Shown: positions 46,533 to 58,623 of the stretch, piece after piece
Numbering within the stretch: the first letter of the stretch is position 1
How the letters are laid out: every line of letters starts with the position of its first letter
NCBI GenBank assembly: GCA_024138025.1
Contig: JAMXBD010001597.1
Span: 186,001 to 250,000 of the forward strand
Direction of reading: 5' to 3'
Origin: Combretum micranthum
Lineage: Eukaryota > Streptophyta > Magnoliopsida > Myrtales > Combretaceae
DNA length: 64,000 nt
Position numbers and translations under genes: made by a program
Notes under the pieces: model-generated
The model's input: the letters and a program-made list of their open reading frames with translations, nothing else
Told to the model about the DNA's origin: nothing
The model's database searches: none

Positions 46533-49500
46533 TGTTTTACGCCCCGATGGTACCCTAGTAGTAGTAAACAAGATACACTTGAATACTATTACTAGTTTAC
46601 CTTCTGAGAATGATATATTTTCAATAAACAGGATCTTTTAGTTGCTTGGATAAGATGATCAAATATATATAAGACATAAATTAGTAAATAACCATCATAC
46701 CAAGTTTGTGAATAATAATAAAAAAATATTACAGACCATAACATTACTATAAAATCCTCCAAATGCATAACTAAAGTTTCTAATGCAAGATATTGCAACA
46801 AAGTAGAAATATTATCTTATCCTATATATAAGCTTCCAGCTTCTAAATTCTTACCGAGACCATGCTGGTGTTGATGAGCCAAGATCGAATGTGAACCTGA
46901 AAGGACTGTTGGAGTGAGCTAAACCCGAGCTCAGTGAATAACCAGAATTTATCACATAAAACACAAGTTTATTTAACAATTATATGAAATGTATCAATCA
47001 AACATATGTACAATTACAAGCCTGGATAACAGAATCCAAACAGGAGATGAGATTTGCGCTATCTCATCGGGGTTGAAGGATCACAATCTATGACCTACCT
47101 ACCCAGGAGAGACTAAGCTTTCAGGACACAACAAAGCTCAATTTAATTATCACTTTGAAACTTATTGTGTCTTAACATACATTTCCTGATTCAACTTTAA
47201 ACTCCACTAAGTTTTAGTCATTTCAAGCAATACCATAACGCGGCGCCCTTCATTTACCACTTAGTTCCTATGGTATCAATAGAACAAAGGTAATTTGTTA
47301 TTAACTAATAGTTTTCTTGCGTAGATAAACCAAGCATTACCAGATATCTGAATTACAAACACGTAGTAAGCTACCACTTACTCAAATGCTGTATTATGCA
47401 AAATATGCAATGCATGTACAATTTCCATTATGGTACCAGTAATTTTTAATTAATTAAAGGGGATCAACCAATACACAAACATTCAATCATGTTACACAAA
47501 CAGCATAGTCATACAAAATTTGTGTTTATTATTAGAGTGACGGCTTTCAATACAATATAGTTCCCATAAACCCATACAGTACACTTTGTTATTTTATCTT
47601 CTATCTATAGTTCGCTATGTTACAAGTACACACAATATAATAAGATTGAGGTACTCACCTGCTCATGTTGGTCAATCATAGTAGTCTTCAGGAAAGTCCT
47701 CTCAAGTACTCAGGTCGCCTATTAATATGATTAATATATTCATCAATGATACATAAACTATATGATTAAATTCCTATGAGTGTCTAAGTGTCATATATTG
47801 ATGTTAGGTTTTCATTCTAGTACTATAATGGTCTTTTAAGGGTCCTATGATAATCAGTATCATTTAATATTTATTTCTGTTGTTTGTCTTGATCTTATTT
47901 GATATTTATATACATTTATCTGGTATTTGAACAATTGATATTGGACAAACTTATATTTTCGTAGTTATTATTACTACTTTTATATTATTTTCTAATTGAC
48001 CCATTATAGTAACTCATATTTGTTTAACATTATTTAATGTGGTCATGTTTCTCTTAATCTGCTTCATAAATTATTTTGTCATTTTTAGAAGTCACATTAT
48101 TCGTAAATTTAGATTTTTGATTTCCATTATTATCTATTTATCTAAATAGAGCAATATTTAACAATTATAGTAGCTAGTAATATTTAATATTTCTCTATAG
48201 TTTTTAGGGTTTAAAAGTTCTCAAATATTATATATTATTATTCTTAAGAATTTGTATTTGTTTATTTACTTAGTAAACTCTGTTTTGATACATATCTGTA
48301 TATAATAAGTTTATATTGAATATGTAAATATGTTGTCCGTGTAATATAGACTTTACGTAAGAAAAATAGGTTTGTACGCCGGCGGCGATGCTGGCGTTCT
48401 TAAGTTTTTCATTTTATTTCGTATCATTTGCGCTAGCTTGTAAGCCGCCAGCTTACCACGTACATTGGACTATACACTGTCGGCGTACAATCTCAGTTAG
48501 TCGACATTCGTTTACTTTACGCAAGAATAAGTTTTACGTAGCTTGTTTCTAGTATAAGCTGTCTCTACCGCCGGCCTACCTCGTAAGCCGTCGGCGTTTA
48601 ACGTCTATATTGCTGGCTTAGGGACAGTGTTGACACTGTTCATCATCTTCTCTGATGAAACAGTTCATATTTCTTCAATTTTCTAGGTCATAAACATTCT
48701 CAAACCACTCCTAAGTGTTTCTATGGCATGTATCTATACATACATCAACTCATAACGCATCTACATGTACGTGATCTTAAATTTTTGAATTTAAAAAGGT
48801 ACAACTAGGGTTTTCGAATTTTACCTTGCTTAAGTTTGTTCGGTGGAATTTGAAGCTTGTTCTTAGGTTGGTAATGATCCTATGATCATCACAAGTTAGT
48901 TTCAATCCTTGTTTTTAACAATTAACAAGCCGATTTACAACAACTTACTTTGTTCCCAGATTATACGTTTTTCATGTTGTATATTTCTTTGATACGAACT
49001 AAGGTGTTTAGAACGATTTCATTTCTGTTTTTAGGTCGATTTGCTTGCTCATTAGGCGTTTATTCAATCTATAAATTTTGAGAGAAAGTTGTGCTTGTTT
49101 GTTAGTCCATCAATAGCCATTAACACTTATATATATAAGAGAAATGAGGACGGTTTACTTCGTCAATTTGCATCCGAATTCTTCATAATTTTATACTGTT
49201 TCGTCTTTTGTTTTACTTTCATTAATGTGGAAGATGAGTTGACAACATATGATTTGTTTGTGTGTTAAATTTTGTTGACCTTTGGTGCATTATTTGGACA
49301 ATTTCAAGCAAATTTCGATTCTCTTCTTCTAAGGAAATCCAAGCCCTACATTTTGCTCATCAAGGATCCGATCCTGCATATATATATATATATTAACATT
49401 TAGATATTATTTATTTATATTTTTGGGTAGTTTATCAAGTTAATCGGGTACAAATTAGTTAATATTTGAGAATTTTTGTCCTAAAATATTTTTATAGGAT

Positions 49501-50285
49501 CCTACAAAATGTTTAGTTTATCAAACAATACAATTTTGAGTTTTAAATTATGCGATTAATTGTTTTTAGAATTTTATCTCCCGTGATTAAGGTTTCCTAA
49601 GCTTATTAGGTCAATTTTTGTTTTAGGCTCTAATAGCTTAAGAAAACCCTAATTAGAATAATGGTGTGATTCAAATATTTATTTGAAGCCTAGATCTTTA
49701 ATTATACATCTGTTTATGTTTTTATTGTGTATTTATAATCCTAATGGTTTATCTTTAGATTATCGTTTCCTATCTATAAGTGTAGTTGGTTAACTACTCG
49801 ATATCGCTTTTGATATATAACCTTAATTATCTATAAATCTTCGATTTTTGATACCTACTATAAAATATTATTAGTAGTGTTTAATACTATCTAAGAATCT
49901 TGAATTTAAGGTTTAAATTCATGTATAGGCTCATTACTACTCATTGTTCTAGTCACAAATCATTGTTGAGCTCAATAGTAGTCACTTAATCTCTATATCT
50001 ATATTTTTCTACCTATTCTATTTGTAAGACAAGTTTTCGGGGTTTGAAAATTTAGGTTTCATTTAATCATATCTTGAATTATTAGTTCAAGATACGAAAT
50101 CTCGTTTTTGGTATCAATTAGGTTCAAAGAAGTTCTTTATTCGACTTTTAGATCCTAACCCAGCCAAATTCAAGTTATTGATCTATTCTTAGGTTTTTAT
50201 TGGATTCTAAGTTACTAACTAGTTCATATATTCTATTTTAGAGTCGTGTAACTAATGTGAAAAAAAAGAAATTCCGAGGTTTACG
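46533..50285 (-). repeat. 3' LTR of element E
   Basis: Left end TGTTTTACGCC; right end GAGGTTTACG, with the last base changed from the expected A. No gene inside. At 48370-48620 it carries several GTACGCCGGC / GCCGTCGGCGT words, with a TATA-like AGTCTATATTAC (minus) near 48335 just downstream in transcription order. A second TATA-like run (TTATATATATAAG) is near 49127-49139. Which is the true promoter is not clear. Confidence 0.75.
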
Positions 50286-50305
50286 TTCCCCACCCCCCCC
50301 TACCA
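50286..50305 (-). promoter_or_regulatory. Polypurine tract of element E
   Basis: Plus CCCCACCCCCCCCTACC reads on minus as GGTAGGGGGGGGTGGGG, directly before the LTR start. Eight consecutive G. Confidence 0.8.
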
Positions 50306-50399
50306 ACCACCTAAAATAGCTTTGTCATTAAAGCTTGTGTGCATACCTGAATTCTCAAATAGATGTAGATGTTTTTCTTACTCCTCTTCAGTTTCCATG
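50306..50399 (-). pseudogene. Element E chromodomain, C-terminal tail
   Basis: Minus strand CATGGAAACTGAAGAGGAG, then AAACATCTACATC, is the decayed end of a chromodomain (TW, E-T-E-E-E, HLHLFEN) in shifting frames. It joins 62683-62860 once solo LTR D is removed: D's CCATG duplication falls in the conserved Thr-Trp codons. Confidence 0.75.
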
Positions 50400-52946
50400 T
50401 GTCACGCTTCGGGTACCTAAACGTGGCAGCCCGTTATATAATATTAAAGCCTAGGAATGACCGCCTTAGTCACGCGAAGGCTCCATACTATGTACAAGGC
50501 GTCTAACACATGGAGGAGACACATCGGAATGATACATTTTATATTGATACAACTTGAGTAACAATGTAAAGGAAATACAATTCACTATACTTCAAATACA
50601 ATTCATCAAAAGATTTCACTACATAAAACTATTACAAAGCAATTCACAAGACCTAGCTAATATCTTCAAGTTTCATTCTTCCCACTGGAATCCCGAAGTC
50701 ATATTCGGCTCTAACCATCTCGGTCCCCAAGTAGCATTCTCCCGTCAAACTGTTTATCAAACATCTATTGGGGTATAAGCTATACTAGCTTAGTGAGAAT
50801 TCCCCTAATTCCGTACCATAACAAGCAGTTATAAGTCATCCATTGTTATGTATGAACAAACACATGAGCAAACAATTATCTATGGGTATCCGGAACCCAC
50901 ACACAGAATGGATTTACACCCTTCGTATCTTGAGTTAGGGATGGTATTGAAAGTCTACACGACCGCTGCTAGTCCCTGAGCCCACCAAGCTCATAGCACT
51001 CTACTCGGCTAGGCTCACACATGGAATGCATCCCCGGTGCGCCTTAGTCCCTATGAATGAGCTTTGATACGGGGTCTCATTATCCAAACAAGTCCTCGAA
51101 TCATACCGATTGACTTGCGTAGGAGTAGCACGCTACTAAATGCAACATGTCCGATGCGATGTATGACCAATTTAATTTTTTTACTTAGGTCAAATCATTC
51201 ATACTTTCTTTAGAGTGACCAACCAATATCATACACATAAACAGAAATAATATGAACAGTGCAGTTATCCAATCGAATCATGATTTCGATATGCTTTAGT
51301 ATTCTTTGGTATACATACATCAAAATCTCATCGATTATCCCATCCACATTCATATCGTTTTTTATCTTGTTCCTATGATGCTAATGCAACTAGCTACAAG
51401 TACAAACAAGATAACAAAATAAGAGGAAAACTCACTCGGCCATTGGATCAATGGTCTCTTAGTAAAAGTAATTCGGTGGTAGGGAATCGTCGATTTCGGG
51501 GTCACCTAAAAGGGAAGAAATACCCTAAAAAGTATTTCATCACTTAACCAATTCAAACTATTTCATACAAACTATCAAATTCGTAATTTTTGTTCTAAGT
51601 AGGAATTCCAACTTAAAACGCCCATAATTTGATCGTTTTAACTCGGAATTTAGCAAATTATATATCGATTTCTATCTACTTTGAAAGATCTATCTAATAT
51701 CTAATTCTAATATCATTTTTAATTTTTGAAAACTTCTAAGCTTTGAAAAAATCTGATCAATAGCAAAATTCAATTCCGAAAAATAGTTTTGTAATATTTG
51801 TAATGTTCCTACTATATAGATTAACTATACATGCAATATGAACAAGTTACTATCGTAAATGACATGTCATGAGATATATATATACATTTTCTTGATGATA
51901 TTTAATAAAATAAAAATTTTTTGAAAACATTTTCCTTGTAAAACTTTATGAAAAATCAACTTAGAAAGGCTAGTATTGTATGCTTGACAATCCCACTTGT
52001 TTTTAGAAAAATTCTTGATAAAATTTATTTATTCTTGATAAAATTAAGCTTAATTATGTATATCCCTAAGGCCTTGTGTTTTTCGATAAAAATCCTCATT
52101 TTACACTTTGTAAACATGTTTTTTAAAATTGGTTTATCCTAAATCCGAATTTTTGTAAAACTTGTTTTTGTGGTGATTCCTTTAAGTAAAAATCCTTGTT
52201 TAATTAGAAAATTAAGGCTCAACCATATCTAGCCACTAAGGACTTCATTTGTTTAATAAAACTTCTATTTTGAGTTTGAAAAATATGGGTTTTCATACCA
52301 TTACTCCATTATTATGAATTTCTTAAAATGACAACAACTAAATTTTCCTATTTTTATTTCTACTCTTTTCTCATTTTTTCTTAGCAAATCCCATCTTAAC
52401 TTATAAAAATCTTTACTTGATGATATCTATGACTTATACACTTCATTTTTCATATAAAACACAAGTTTTGAAGTTGATAAAAGGGTTTTTAAGGTATGGT
52501 CTTGAAACCATCCGAATTTCACAAAGTTAGAATAAAACTCAAATTTTGTACTTGTAATCTCTTTCTATTTGAGAATCTCGATTAGTAGATCTACCATTTA
52601 CTTATAAAAAATATTCCTATTGATACCTATTCCATAAGCCTTTCATTCTTTAAACAAATCTTTCACTTTGGTGTTGAAAATGGTTTTCAAAATTAGTCTT
52701 CGTTGAGATCCGAATTTACAAAATTATTTTTGGACATCTTTTGATAAAATCCTCCTAAACTTATGAAATTCCATCCCTTAATATCTTATCCTAAGAGCCT
52801 TCCATTTCTTGAATAACACTTCATTTTTGAGTTGGAAAACATGTTTTTAAACTAGGCCTTGGCTAAATCCGAAAATAGAATTTTGTTTTGAAAAATATCT
52901 TTGAAAATCACCTTTGAATCATATAAAATGATATCTTGATGATATA

Positions 52947-54903
52947 TAATAAAAGATAAATAAATTATAAAGAAGGGCAAGTTTGTCATTTCATATAAAA
53001 TAAGGGGTTTTATGGTCAACCCTAAAGTATATAAAAGGATTATTGAGAAGGGTCAAAGAGTCAAATGATATTAAGAAGGTTTTATGGTCAAAGTTGAAAT
53101 ATAATTGTATTGTGTTCTCATGGTAAAGACTTGATTAAGAATGGATTTTGGCATAAGGCTGCTAAATTAGATATGAACCTAGCTTTTTTCCTAAGCTAAG
53201 TTAGCATATTATATAGATGCCTTAGCCTAGTTTTCTATTCCTTTGTCTGAGCTTTCGAAAACTTTACGCAGAGCAAGAAATACGTCTTGGTAACTGTTTC
53301 CCTCTCAATCTTTTCATAATCTAAAACCGATTAAATCTATAAGATCTATCTATCTATTTGTAAGGAAAACACTATAAAGAATTCATTGGAGAAACCCTGC
53401 AATTCTGTTGAAGACCCGGTTTTGGAAATCAAAAGGTTTCGATTATCAAACCTAGGAGATTCAAGATCTATAAGAGTTTGTGAGAAACCTAAGGTTAGAT
53501 TTGAAGATTTGTATAATTTCAATTCAAAGAAAAAGGTAAGATCTTTCGTAGTGTTGTGTGATTTTTTAGGATTTGATGATTATAAGATTATAATTTGGAA
53601 GTTATAGTAATTGGAATAAATTGATTGTGATCAGGAGATTGATTGATTAGGGTTTTTGTTCAAATCAAGATCTGCAAGTTCTAGGTAAGTAAAGATCCAT
53701 CCAATCTTATCATTAAATGAAATTTATTTGTTGTGTAAATCGAATTGTTAATTGGAGATTTTAATATGTATGTTGTGAAGGATTGTGGAGATCAAGGAAG
53801 ATTTGAGGAAAATTGATGTTAGGGTCTCTGTGAAGCAAAAACAAAATTAACAGGTGAGCTAAGATTTGATTAGGGTTATGTATTAGGGTTAGGATTTGAC
53901 ATCATGATTACAATTGAATTTTAATTGCGACATATATTGATATACAGGAGTATTGTGAGATTAGGGTTCCATTTCAATTAAAGTTTCTGTTGAGTATATT
54001 TGGATTGGAAGCAAATCAAGGTACGTCCTTACCTTGTTTGTTGCTTGTGCGTGATAGGTTTAGAATTTATAACGTGATTAACGAATATACGACCTTAATT
54101 GAAATTGAGTGTTGGTTGTGAGTGGTTTCGACTAGAGTGGAACTCATGCGAGGCCATGGTGGAGGGTGATCTCTAGTGAGACAACCTGATGATCCTTGTG
54201 TGAGGTTGTCCCGAGTGGACTCGTGCTTAGAGATGATTCTGGTAGATTAGGAGTCGTGCTTTCGAGCTTTGGCTGGGCATGCAAACTGTATATATGTATA
54301 TATTATAATGTGTTTGGGATCTGAGTTATTCCGGGTTTGGGTTTATATCATGAGTTTTCCCAAACTTTGTTGGTTGCACTAACGAAAAGATAAATTAATT
54401 TGCTTGTTGCATTAGAAATTATGAGTTGTATGTGATATTGTGTTATGTATGATCATGTGCATGTCCTTATGGTTTGGATGTACTAGGCCTTTGTGCTCAA
54501 TCCTTTATTTTTACATGTGCATGTGATGATCCTATTATATATGATTTGTCGGGATATGATGTATATGTTGATGAAGGGGAGCACGTTAGTGCAGATGACC
54601 ATCCAGCTGATCATTAGAGATTTGGATGGAGATGTTTATGAGTACTTTTATTTTAGTAGAGACTTTATTTTGATGGATTAGTTTCATTGGAAGTTTTATT
54701 TGTAAAGACTTTTTATGTTCTTATGATTTTAGATATCTTTAATTATCGGATTATGTAGTGGAACAACTTTTATGAAATTAAAAATGTTTATTTTAGAGAG
54801 TTTTGATGATGTTCTATCTATTGTGGTTTAGTAATAGCCTTGGCGTGTGCCTTTGAAGAGAAGACACGTGGCGGGTTGTAGACGCCTTTGATTTAGGGTT
54901 ACA
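52947..54903 (+). repeat. 5' LTR of element F
   Basis: The start is slightly decayed (TAATAAAAGAT where the partner has TGTAATATAAAGAT). It ends GATTTAGGGTTACA. TATA-like TATTATATAGATGCC is near 53207. The plus frames at 53386-53607 and 54493-54681 lie in the LTR, have matching broken versions in the other LTR, and are not genes. Confidence 0.9.
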
Positions 54904-54910
54904 GCTTGTT

Positions 54911-54920
54911 TGGTATCAGC
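54911..54920 (+). promoter_or_regulatory. Primer-binding site of element F (initiator-Met tRNA)
   Basis: TGGTATCAGC, seven bases after the LTR, matches the first nine bases of the initiator tRNA-Met complement TGGTATCAGAGC. Confidence 0.8.
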
Positions 54921-55199
54921 AATAGGTTATGATCCATTAGATTTAAGTTTTAACACCTTAGGATGGTGAAATGATGAGAGGGGTAGAATACATTAGGTTC
55001 TTGATCCTATCTAGATTAGTGTTATTTTCATCCTATAGTTATAAGTTTTGATCCTTAAGTTGATTACCTTTTATTTTGTGGAGATATGTTTATTTATGTT
55101 AATAAGATCATATCTTGTAGTCCCACAGTGTTTTGATCTTTTGATAGTTATACCTTAAGATATCTAGCATCCTTACCTAAGACAAGGAGAAGATCGATC

Positions 55200-55350
55200 T
55201 TTTATCATGATAAATCAGTAGTTCAAGGTATAAAAAGGAAGTGTACCAGATGTTATGGACCGTTTAAGGATTTCAAGTGGCTTAAGAATGCTTGCTTTTC
55301 AAGTGTTATGGTTGGGAAGTGACAGGTTTTTGGAAAAGTTATTCCTTAGG
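55200..55350 (+). pseudogene. Element F gag remnant (zinc-knuckle region)
   Basis: Around 55235-55320 the frame has KCTRCYGPFKDFKW and NACFS, resembling a decayed CCHC knuckle pair before protease. The capsid part of gag, expected in 54920-55200, is missing. Low certainty. Confidence 0.4.
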
Positions 55351-55559
55351 TATTCTATTTCAAGTGTAACAATATGGATATCAAGCCAAAGAATGAAAAG
55401 AGTCTGGAGGTGCTTCTTAGGATTGTGATACAGTGCAAGTTTTCAAGCATATTTGAGAAGTTTGTTGTTTTGTTATGAGGAGGCAGTTAAGAGTGTGCTT
55501 CCAGATACCTTTAGGATATGGGGCAATGTTGACTTGGATTTGTAAAGAATTTGGATATA

Positions 55560-55700
55560 AAAATTTAAGGTGACGTTTTACCTGTGAATATTATAGTAAT
55601 GGATATGATAGGAGTAGACTGGTTAAGGAAACATAATGCTGTATTTCGATCTAGTTGTGGAGTTTAGTTTATCGGATGGAGATCATTTTGTGCATAAGCT
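55560..55700 (+). pseudogene. Element F protease remnant
   Basis: VMDMIGVDWLRKHNAVF at about 55590-55650 is the second conserved block of gypsy proteases (ILGMDWL type). The D-T-G block upstream was not found. Confidence 0.65.
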
Positions 55701-55869
55701 TGAAGTGCAACGAAATTCAATGTTGCTTACATATGAGTTGTAGGAAAGTCGTTTTAATAAATGGCAGTTTTGACAATAAGAGATGAATTAAAGACCAATC
55801 CTACGAGATATAAATCGTGAGAGAACATCTTGATTTAATTCCAGAAATCTACTAGGGTTACCGCTTGAA

Positions 55870-56560
55870 AAAGAGATAGATTGATCTGGTGTCAGATACT
55901 TTATCTAAGTCTAAAGTACCGTATCGTATGGCGCCGATGGAATTGGAGGAATTAAAAGTTTAACTGAGACTTGCTTAAGAAGAAGTTCTTTAGACCAATT
56001 GTATCACCTTGAGGAGTTCTAGTGAGTTTGTGAAAAAGAAAGATGGGAGCATGAGGTTATGTATAGATTATAAAGAGTTAAACCAGGTAACGATTATGAA
56101 TAAGACTCATTGCTTAGGATAGATGATTTGTTTGATCAGCTAGCAAGATGCAAGATTTTCTAAGATGGATTTTGTGGTCAGGATATCACTAGCTGTATTA
56201 AGCTGATGATATTTCAAAACATTTTCATGACCAGATACGAGCATTATGAATTTGTGGTTATGCCTTTTGATCTTATAAATGCCCCAGTTATATTTATGGA
56301 TCTTGCAAAAAAGGGTCTTTAAAGAGTAAATGAATTCAATTGTAATATGTATTGATGATGTTTTCATGTATTCAAATATTAAAGAAGAACATTCGATATT
56401 AGTTTTGAGAACATTACAAGAAGAAAAGTGATATGCCAAGCTCACCAAGCATAAGTTTTGAGCCAGAGTTTATCTTAGAACATATTGTGGACGAAAATGG
56501 AATTTAGTAAATCCTAAAAAGGAGAAAGCTATAAGGGAATGGTCAACTCCTAAGAATGTG
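55870..56560 (+). pseudogene. Element F reverse transcriptase remnant
   Basis: [19 protein letters not shown] at about 56032-56085; [18 protein letters not shown] near 56230-56290; then CIDDVFMYS near 56345-56375, where the catalytic Asp-Asp pair is kept. Stops and frameshifts occur every 50-150 bases. The minus-strand frame at 56140-56448 is the antisense of this RT, not a gene. Confidence 0.8.
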
Positions 56561-56749
56561 TCGGAAATCAGAAGTTCTTAAGAACGACAAGATATTATAA
56601 GAGATTTGTATAGGATTTCTCCAAGGTTTCTAAATCCTTTAATAAGAATGACTCAAAAGGGAGTGAAGTATGTGTGAGATGATAATTGTGGAAGTAATTT
56701 CCAATAGTTAAAAGAAAAGTTAGTAGCTACACTGGTGATAGCTTTGCCA

Positions 56750-57165
56750 ATGAGTAATGAAGAGTACATTATTGGTATTGACACTTTTATATAAGATATG
56801 GATTGTGTTTTGATGTAAGGTGGTAAAGTTATAGCATATGCATCTAGATAGTTAAATCCTTATGAAAAGAATTGACTCACTCATGACATGGAACCGGTAG
56901 TTATAGTTCATAAGTTAAAGAGTTGGAGACACAAATTGCTTGATGAAAAGTGTAAAATCTTCATGAATAATAAGAGCTTGAAGTATATTTTCAACCAGAG
57001 AGATCTAAATATGAGACAAAAGAGGTGGTTGGAACTAATAAAGGATTTTGGTGCGGATATACAATATCACCCTAGAAAAGCGAATGTTGTGGTAGAAGCT
57101 CTGAGTAGGAAGAGGAATGAATTTAGTGGTTTTGGTCACCTCAGAGCGATATTTGTTAGATGACA
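56750..57165 (+). pseudogene. Element F RNase H remnant
   Basis: 56888-57163 is open: KLKSWRHKLLDEKCKIF, NNKSLKYIFNQRDLN and [19 protein letters not shown]. The usual T-D-H-K-S active-site block reads MNNKSLK and the final ADALSRK reads VEALSRK, so two catalytic Asp residues are lost (Asn and Glu). Inactive. Confidence 0.88.
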
Positions 57166-58610
57166 TGAGAAAGATCATGTTGAAGAGTAGAGAAAAAGTA
57201 TTGAGATAACCAATATATATTAGAGAATAGTTAAATCCTATGAAGATTTCAATGTGCATGAGGAATGGCCATTGCAAGAAGGAAATATGATCTTAGTGAG
57301 TTACAGAAATATATGGATTGAACAATGATAACATCTACACTAATCTATGATGATAAATTTTAGGATGATTCTTAAAGAAAATCTATAAGAAGATATAAAT
57401 TGTTATATGAAAAGCAATACAAGTTTTGGAAGACAATTGGAAAAGTACAATGAATAAATAAAAGTTGTAAATTGTCTATGGTGTTTAACAGGGTGATAAA
57501 ACTAACTAGCAGATACGTAGATGCTCTGATCATATGGAATGACAAAGCAATGTAAGGTTAATCATTAGAGTTACAGTTGAAAAATATTAAATTCAATGAT
57601 TTGAGTTTTCTGATTATTAATTGAAGGATTATAAGGTGACTATGTCCTAACGAAGTTTCGATGGAAATTATGGTAATTAGAGGTAATGTATAATGGTTCA
57701 ATTGTGTTAATGAGTTGGATTGAGTTTTCTACAGTGCAATCTATAGTTGTTTTGGAGTATGTCATGATTGATTTATGAACTAAGATAAAAGTATATAATC
57801 AAAGAAGATCTTTTGTTGAGAAGTAGATTTGATAGTTATATAAGGATACCAAATCCAAGTGAAGAACAATCACTTAATATGGGCCAATAAATGGATTTGT
57901 ATGGTGAAACCCTAGAGACAAAGTGCATTAGTAATCTATATATAAAAGAATTATCAGAACGTTAGGAGTAATGATGTCAAATGAAGAGTTAGAAGTCATC
58001 CGATGATTTTAAAGGTTTACTTAAGGACATAAGTATTTATTTTAATCTTCATGTATATATTGATGGAAAATATAAGAAAATATATTGGAGATTGAGAAAA
58101 CATATTGGAAGAAGTATTTTGAGATAAAATGAATGATATGCAACTGATGTGAATTATTTTTTATATGGAACAATAAGGATAAAAACTAAGTTGATTCAAT
58201 GGAAGTACAAGTAACACAGTGACATTTGGAGCTCTAGGTTAAGGTAAGATTTGACTTTTGGAATTTGAATTGAGAAAGATAGTTATGAGATTTTCAACTT
58301 TCTAAACATCGCTCAAGGAAACTGAATTGGAGATTCAATACAATGAGGTCCAGGTAAGATTTCTTGATGGATATTGTTAATAAGTTTAAGTTATAATCAA
58401 GAGATGTGTTGTGAGGTATCGGAGGAAGTGAATCCAAATTAAGTGTGAAAGTTAAGAATTAAAGAGACGTCAATGAATTATATTCTAACTAGCAAATATA
58501 AGCATGAAGATGGTCAATACGGTGTAAAGAATCAGAAACAAGAAAAAAGGAGTGGCAATGAACTAATGGAGATAGTGATTCGGGTAACTTTCGAGGACGA
58601 AAGTTCTTTT
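57166..58610 (+). pseudogene. Element F integrase region, heavily decayed
   Basis: By position this should hold integrase and chromodomain. I see only scattered gypsy-like words and stops in all frames. The closing FRGRKFF-type block (TTTCGAGGACGAAAGTTC, 58588-58605) before the polypurine tract is the typical end of chromovirus pol. Confidence 0.5.
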
Positions 58611-58623
58611 AGGAGGGGAGAAA
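58611..58623 (+). promoter_or_regulatory. Polypurine tract of element F
   Basis: AGGAGGGGAGAAA stands directly before the LTR start TGTAATAT. Confidence 0.9.

Noticed and set aside
53386..54681. Frames in the 5' LTR of element F (73 and 62 codons)
   Set aside because: The 3' LTR copies (58928-59212, 60117-60338) differ by frameshifts, so the frames are not conserved as protein.
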